NCBI RefSeq assembly: GCF_001434535.1 | Contig: NZ_AYYW01000011.1 | Location: 1 to 57,230, forward strand | Direction: 5' to 3' | DNA from: Ligilactobacillus animalis KCTC 3501 = DSM 20602 | GTDB taxonomy: Bacteria; Bacillota; Bacilli; Lactobacillales; Lactobacillaceae | Length of the DNA stretch: 57,230 nt | Shown: one piece after another, positions 52,514 through 57,230 of the stretch | Layout of the letters: each line of letters begins with the position of its first letter | Position numbering within the stretch: position 1 is the stretch's first letter | The notes under the pieces: generated by a model | What the model saw: only the letters and a program-made list of their open reading frames with translations | What the model was told of the DNA's origin: nothing | Databases searched by the model: none | Translations under genes and position numbers: made by a program

Positions 52514-55390
52514 TTATACGGTTTTAGTGGCTTTTTTATTTTTCAGAAATGCGAAAAGGCCTAAGCTAGCATATAATAGCAGCCCTAGTGCTGATAATAA
52601 AGCCCCGATCTTTAAGCCAGGTAAGTGGTAAGTAAAACTTACGTGGTGTTTTCCCTTAGTTAAGGTCGTCCCGATAAAAGCATGATTAGTCTTGATGACG
52701 GTGCGTTTTTTACCATCGACCGTAACTTCCCAGCCCTTTGAGTACGGGATCGAAGACGTCAAGATCCCCTTTTTGGTGGCGGTAATATTACCGCTAACAC
52801 CATTTTTGGTCAATTTGACATCTTGTAAAGCCTGTTTTTGGAGTTGTTGGACTTGCTTATCATAGCTAGTGCCCAGCTTTTCAACGTAGATCTTTAATTT
52901 AAAACTATATGTTCCAAGTTTAGATGGCGTCAAAGTCAAACTTGCAGGTAATTCTTTGAAATAGCCACTATTTAAAGTACCCTGAGTAACAGTCTTATAA
53001 AATGATAAAGCGTTTTGCTTAGGCTGGAAGAGTTTTTCTTGCCCAAGGTCTGAAGTTACACTAAGTGAAAAACTGTTGTCCGGCGATCCTTGTAGGATGT
53101 GGTAACGGAAATATTTGTAGGAACTTAGAAGTTCATTTTTCGCTAAGATCCCTTGGGTCAGATCGTTAATTTGCTTGCGTTTTTCCAAAGCTAACTGCTC
53201 ACTAAATGTGAAAGGCGTGTATTTGATCTGAGAAAAATCAAAATGTAATTCGCCTGCACCGTACTTTTCGGGTTCTTCTAACATGATCTGGTAGGTCTCA
53301 TCACTATCTTGTTTTACAAGGTCTTGGGGTGAGATCACCGTTCCCCGGCTTGAGATCAAACGATAAGGGACTTCAACGACTTCAGAAGTGATGGTCGTTG
53401 TAGGATAATTTTTAGCTAGCTTATCATCGACCACGACCCCTAAAGCTAAAGCCCGTTCACGTTGGGTGGGATTTAATTTATCAGCAGTCGAAGTAGCGAT
53501 CGCTTTAGACTGGAGATACAACAGTGGAAAAGCATTTTTTGTTTGATAGAGCAAAGTTTGTTGATCTTTTTTACTATTTCCATTTGGATCAGTGAGCTTT
53601 TGGGTCGTCTTAGCCAGCTCATAACCATAAGGGATTTTATTAGCGTTAGGCTGGTTGAGCAAGGCAAACAGATAGCGGACGCCTAAGAAATTATTCAATA
53701 CTGTTCGGTCAGAAACTTGGCCCAAGGGAATATTAGCTTCATACTGTGAGTTTTGCATCACATTTGAAAAATCGCCTAAGGACTTAGTTTGAAGTGAGTA
53801 GTATGAATTGATCGAATAGAGTTTAGAACCTAAAACATTGTAGAGATGGTAATCTGAACCCAATTCATAATTCTTGCTCAAAGTCGAGATCCGGTAAAAA
53901 TCAGTTTGCGGATCGGGCAACGCTTTGTCTAAACCAAAGAAACGCTCATTTTTTAAAGTCTTATAGGCACCAGCGGGTAACATTTCGGTCGCATAGCCAC
54001 CGTTATAGGGTGCTTCAAAGTAGATAGCATTAAAGCAGACATTAGCGATCAAGGCCCATAATAATAGGTGGGCTGGTAATTTTGAGCGGATCTTGGGCAT
54101 GTTTGAAGCGATCAAAATACTCCAAAAGATAAATAAAAAGATGACCGGGATGAAGAGTTTTTCATCATTTTGGAATAGATAAGTCACGCCAATATAGGCT
54201 ACATAGATCAGTAGGCTATACGTAAAGCTTTTTAAGCTCTTTTGTGTGAGCTTGTGGCTATTTTTTATCAAGCAACAAACTGCTAAGGCCATCGGTAAAC
54301 ATGTTAGCAAAGTCCACCGATTTGACGGTGCAAGCATCCCGTTAAAAACTGCGCCGAAAAATGGAAAGAGCAACATGATAAAACTCAGCAAAAAGCTCCC
54401 AAATAATAGCGGATATTTTTTGCGTTCACATACGATATAAACGAGCGCAAAAAACGCCAAGCTAGCAAATCCTAGCGCACTCCAAAAGTAAAAATCACGG
54501 TTAGCTCCATTGATCAGCTGACTCGGTAATGCTAGGTAGTAATAGGGGGGGTAAAGCGTCAAGCCGTTCGCAAATGCTCCCCCAGAACGAGTCGAGTTTT
54601 TAACAGCCAAGATCTCAGGGATAAGCATGATGCTGGCACACAATAAACTGGTCAGCGTCGCTATGCCTAAATTGAAGATGACCCGAAAGATATCTTTAGG
54701 CTGATAGAGCCGACGGTAGTGTGTCCAAAAGCGCAATCCCAAGTAGAGTATGGCGCCGATCCCTAAGACATAGGCAAAGTAAAAGCTACTGATCAGCATC
54801 CAAGTAAAGACGAGGATCAACGGTAAGTAAGAACGTTTTTGTAAAACTGCCTCTAAAGCCACGATTATCAACGGAAAGAGGATAAACGGGGTCGTAAAGA
54901 AGGGTTGGGCGACATTTGAATAGAGCAAAAAGGCATTAAAAAGATAGACCAATGCTCCGGCAACGATCGTCCAACGTCCAAAGTCAAAATGCTTAGCTAG
55001 ATAACAAAAGGCCAATCCCGCACAGTATAACCGCAAGATGATCGTCAATTGAAAAGCTAAAGCCAGCTGACTTTTAGGGAATAGCAAAGCGATATAGGTG
55101 AAAATATCTCCAATGTTATAGTAGGAATAGACTTGAAAAGCATCACTTCCTAGGCCAAAGTTCCACGCCCATTGAGTTATTCCCTGACTAGGATCTTTGA
55201 AAAAGTTTAAGACCAGCTCGCGGTATTGTTCCAGTAAAGGCAGATGTTGATTAGCACCATCTAAATGCCAGATCAAGGCGTGTCCAGTGATCAAATAAGT
55301 TCCATAGACAAAAAATGAAACCAGTAAGAAGGCCAAAGTATAGGTCAAATACAGATGTTTTAACTGTTTTTTCTCAAAGGAAAAATTCAA
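52514..55390 (-). CDS. yfhO: YfhO family membrane glycosylation protein
   Basis: The 958-residue protein has about a dozen N-terminal membrane helices and a large extracellular C-terminal region, as in YfhO. In B. subtilis and Listeria, YfhO is needed with a CsbB-type glycosyltransferase to decorate lipoteichoic acid with sugars. Signature N-terminal blocks are LIWHLDGANQHLPLLEQYR and WAWNFGLGSDAFQVYSYYNIGD. I start at TTG 55390, six bases after GAGGTG; an in-frame GTG at 55399 overlaps that Shine-Dalgarno. No partner glycosyltransferase gene is adjacent. Confidence 0.88.
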   Translation of the reverse strand: MNFSFEKKQLKHLYLTYTLAFLLVSFFVYGTYLITGHALIWHLDGANQHLPLLEQYRELVLNFFKDPSQGITQWAWNFGLGSDAFQVYSYYNIGDIFTYIALLFPKSQLALAFQLTIILRLYCAGLAFCYLAKHFDFGRWTIVAGALVYLFNAFLLYSNVAQPFFTTPFILFPLIIVALEAVLQKRSYLPLILVFTWMLISSFYFAYVLGIGAILYLGLRFWTHYRRLYQPKDIFRVIFNLGIATLTSLLCASIMLIPEILAVKNSTRSGGAFANGLTLYPPYYYLALPSQLINGANRDFYFWSALGFASLAFFALVYIVCERKKYPLLFGSFLLSFIMLLFPFFGAVFNGMLAPSNRWTLLTCLPMALAVCCLIKNSHKLTQKSLKSFTYSLLIYVAYIGVTYLFQNDEKLFIPVIFLFIFWSILIASNMPKIRSKLPAHLLLWALIANVCFNAIYFEAPYNGGYATEMLPAGAYKTLKNERFFGLDKALPDPQTDFYRISTLSKNYELGSDYHLYNVLGSKLYSINSYYSLQTKSLGDFSNVMQNSQYEANIPLGQVSDRTVLNNFLGVRYLFALLNQPNANKIPYGYELAKTTQKLTDPNGNSKKDQQTLLYQTKNAFPLLYLQSKAIATSTADKLNPTQRERALALGVVVDDKLAKNYPTTTITSEVVEVPYRLISSRGTVISPQDLVKQDSDETYQIMLEEPEKYGAGELHFDFSQIKYTPFTFSEQLALEKRKQINDLTQGILAKNELLSSYKYFRYHILQGSPDNSFSLSVTSDLGQEKLFQPKQNALSFYKTVTQGTLNSGYFKELPASLTLTPSKLGTYSFKLKIYVEKLGTSYDKQVQQLQKQALQDVKLTKNGVSGNITATKKGILTSSIPYSKGWEVTVDGKKRTVIKTNHAFIGTTLTKGKHHVSFTYHLPGLKIGALLSALGLLLYASLGLFAFLKNKKATKTV

Positions 55391-55429
55391 AGCAGTCACC
55401 TCAGATCAGTTTTTGTCATGGATCTAACT

Positions 55430-55882
55430 TTAAGCATTGACAGCTTGAGCTAAAGCTGCGGCAAAATCATCCAAACGTTTGATATCTTCGTCACTATCGG
55501 GTGCTAAATTGATCTTGACGTTTTGAGCTCCTTGTTTAGCCCCAGCATTTTCTAAAGCTTGTCCAAATTTATCGACTGCCAAGCCAAAATATTCACCGTA
55601 GAAAGTATCGCCAGAGCCAGCCACACCGTAAACTTTGCCAGTTAGATCGACATCGGCTAGTTCTTCGTAAAAATCGATCCCTTCATCAGGAAGTGAACCT
55701 TCATCGTAAGTATAGGGGCAGACCACACAGAGATCGACCTCTTCGAAATCAGCTGGATCGGCTTGTGAGATCTCTTCGACTTCGACGTCCATTCCTTTTT
55801 CTTCGAGTGCTTGTGCGATAATATCTGCAATATCTTCATTGTTGCCAGTGATCGTGGCAAAGACAACTTTAGCTGTAGCCAT
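55430..55882 (-). CDS. Flavodoxin
   Basis: The 150-residue FMN-binding electron carrier has the phosphate loop FATITGNNEDIADII at the N-terminus, CPYTYDEGSLPDEGIDFYEEL near the isoalloxazine site, and GSGDTFYGEYFGLAVDKFG. It resembles Firmicutes flavodoxins around 150 residues. GAAGGA precedes the ATG. It is the last bacterial gene before the integrase-bearing element. Confidence 0.9.
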   Translation of the reverse strand: MATAKVVFATITGNNEDIADIIAQALEEKGMDVEVEEISQADPADFEEVDLCVVCPYTYDEGSLPDEGIDFYEELADVDLTGKVYGVAGSGDTFYGEYFGLAVDKFGQALENAGAKQGAQNVKINLAPDSDEDIKRLDDFAAALAQAVNA

Positions 55883-55925
55883 AAAATTATCCTTCTTTCA
55901 TATTTAATGTTTAGTTACAAGGACT

Positions 55926-55934
55926 ATTATACCA
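55926..55934 (-). promoter_or_regulatory. Extended -10 promoter of the flavodoxin gene
   Basis: The minus strand has TGGTATAAT (TATAAT complement at 55926-55931), similar to the mprF and ABC-F promoters. Confidence 0.6.
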
Positions 55935-56003
55935 TGTATAATTTTTTCTTACTGCTAGGCGGTTTTTAAGTCTCATAGAGTGCCTAGGGTCTCTTTTGGG
56001 TCT

Positions 56004-57137
56004 CTATCCTAGATAGCGAACGAACTTTTGAATAGTCTCTTTTTGATCTTGTCGGGTCAAGTGAGTATAGATATTAAGTGTAGTACTTACATCACTATGC
56101 CCGAGCCTATTTTGAACTTCTTTGACGCTAGCACCAGCAGACAGCAACAGAGTAGCGTGTGTATGCCTAAACCCGTGAAGCGTGATCTTAGGTAAGTCAC
56201 CAGCTTTTAAGAGTTGCTTGCACCATCTACCTATTGCCGTAGTGACAAGCAATTCATTAGACCTATTGCTAAAAACTAGCTGGCTTTTTGACATTGCATT
56301 TATCCCGATCGCTAACAAGTAACTAGCTTGCTTAACTTTCCACCGCTTTAAGATCTGCATTGTTTCGACGTCCATATCTAACAGGCGCTTACTTGTCTTA
56401 GTCTTTGGATCGTGTATGATCGGTTGACCATCTGCATTCTTTGACAGGGTCTTATTAATGCTGATGGTGTTATCTGCAAAATTGACATCATCCCAAGTCA
56501 ACGCAACAAGTTCACCAATTCGCATACCGCTGTAAGCTAGTAGCCTAAACAACGCATATTGTTTTAGGCTCTTTTTTTCTGCCAACGCCAAGAATGTTTT
56601 TAATTGGCCAACGTCCAAGAAATTTATTTTTTCCCGTTTTTGAGTTCGTGGTATTGTCGTATCACTAAACGGGTTCTTGTTTGCTATTTCCAGCTTAACA
56701 GCGTATTTTATCAATGCTGACGCATACACCTTTATTATGCTGACAGAACCAGGGCACTTAGACGCCCACTCATTAACAGCTTTTTGGCAGACACTAAGTG
56801 TTAAACTATTGACCTTGTATGATCCTATTGCAGGTAAGACATAGTATTCTAGCGCCCTTTTAGCATTAAAAAACGTTGCTTCTTTGACCGTCAAACGGTA
56901 CTGGTCTATCCAAATATTGTATACATCCCTTACCGTTTCGGGTCTTTCCTGCTTGAAGTATCCACCGTTAGCGATCTCATATTCTAACTTGACCAACTCT
57001 TTTTTTGCTTGCGCCTTGGTTTTAAAACCTGATCGCTTGATATATTTTTTCTTTCCCGTTGTTTCGTCGATACCTGCATACACACGAAAGCGATACAGCT
57101 TCCCTTTTGAATTTGAATACTCAACAATCTTAGCCAT
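56004..57137 (-). CDS. int: Tyrosine recombinase / phage-type integrase
   Basis: The 377-residue integrase has an N-terminal AP2-like arm-binding domain (YRFRVYAGIDETTGKKKYIKR), a SAM-like core-binding domain (about 70-160) and a C-terminal catalytic domain with R in YSGMRIGELVALTWDD, HGFRHTHATLLLSAG, LGHSDVSTTLNIYTH (final Tyr). It catalyses site-specific integration and excision of a prophage or conjugative element. I start at ATG 57137 after AAAGGACTGAT; an in-frame upstream ATG at 57167 is less likely. The gene points toward the flavodoxin, so the attachment site should lie at about 55930-56003 and the element extends to the right, beyond the window. Confidence 0.9.
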   Translation of the reverse strand: MAKIVEYSNSKGKLYRFRVYAGIDETTGKKKYIKRSGFKTKAQAKKELVKLEYEIANGGYFKQERPETVRDVYNIWIDQYRLTVKEATFFNAKRALEYYVLPAIGSYKVNSLTLSVCQKAVNEWASKCPGSVSIIKVYASALIKYAVKLEIANKNPFSDTTIPRTQKREKINFLDVGQLKTFLALAEKKSLKQYALFRLLAYSGMRIGELVALTWDDVNFADNTISINKTLSKNADGQPIIHDPKTKTSKRLLDMDVETMQILKRWKVKQASYLLAIGINAMSKSQLVFSNRSNELLVTTAIGRWCKQLLKAGDLPKITLHGFRHTHATLLLSAGASVKEVQNRLGHSDVSTTLNIYTHLTRQDQKETIQKFVRYLG

Positions 57138-57230
57138 ATTTATCAGTCCTTTATCTTTTAATTGCACGGGCTAAGTGGCTTAAAGTAATGCACGATAATG
57201 CTAAGGCGTTGAGATCATTATTCTATTGTG

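Noticed and set aside
57190-57230. Integrase attachment site from TGCTAAGGCG resembling TGCTAGGCGG at 55953
   Set aside because: The similarity is about ten bases with mismatches, and the site upstream of the integrase promoter is inside the element rather than at its end.

Overview
This is a low-GC Firmicutes chromosome segment, most likely from the Lactobacillaceae. My best guess is the Ligilactobacillus neighbourhood, judged from gene families rather than any search. Supporting content: AddAB-type RexAB nuclease, class Ib ribonucleotide reductase nrdHIEF, two aggregation-promoting-factor (Apf)-like LysM proteins, MprF, PepD and M29 peptidases, an NADP-type glutamate dehydrogenase, T-box control of a MetNIQ transporter, and many TGnTATAAT (extended -10) promoters. 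No rRNA, tRNA or CRISPR array was seen.

Layout. 1-574: 3' end of an IS200/IS605 tnpB with its right end, abutting a decapitated fic gene. 600-1822: L10 leader and rplJ-rplL. 2000-7451: glutathionyl-hydroquinone reductase-like gene, mprF, two tandem tiny membrane proteins, an MFS carrier. 7513-11241 (minus): nrdHIEF behind two NrdR-like boxes. 11417-14459: apf-like gene, ackA, a divergent prs. 14547-21823: rexB-rexA. 21927-25008 (minus): a Ca-type P-type ATPase preceded by a palindrome-packed, foldable intergenic segment and a 46-residue basic protein. 25154-26698: an ABC-F gene broken by an amber codon. 26772-28216: two convergent L,D-transpeptidase paralogues, one without catalytic residues. 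28347-33432: pepD, an unknown acidic protein, T-box, metNIQ. 33598-39881: CNNM/CBS protein, mutT coupled to a PLD-helicase-DUF3427 gene, guaB. 39928-44572 (minus): HrtBA-like ABC exporter with TetR repressor, YitT protein, lipid kinase, mscL. 44937-49856: gdhA, Ser-rich lipoprotein, VTT protein, second apf, small membrane protein, cytochrome b5-like protein. 49934-55882: M29 aminopeptidase, wecB, yfhO, flavodoxin. 56004-57230: tyrosine integrase at the edge of a mobile element that continues beyond the window.

Most genes are core metabolism or envelope housekeeping. Envelope functions recur: MprF (lipid lysinylation), Apf proteins, L,D-transpeptidases, lipid kinase, MscL, YfhO and WecB. Methionine uptake is under T-box control and deoxynucleotide supply probably under NrdR.

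The most unusual items are: (i) a catalytically dead L,D-transpeptidase facing an intact one; (ii) a family of four related long palindromes, each exactly between convergent genes; (iii) the palindrome-dense element between the 46-aa ORF and the P-type ATPase; (iv) a translationally coupled MutT plus PLD-helicase-DUF3427 pair, which looks like a DNA-repair or defence module; (v) a perfect hairpin that looks like the mscL terminator while carrying the ribosome binding site of the next gene; and (vi) a second, eroded IS200/IS605-type end upstream of gdhA. I found no large, clearly novel multi-gene system.
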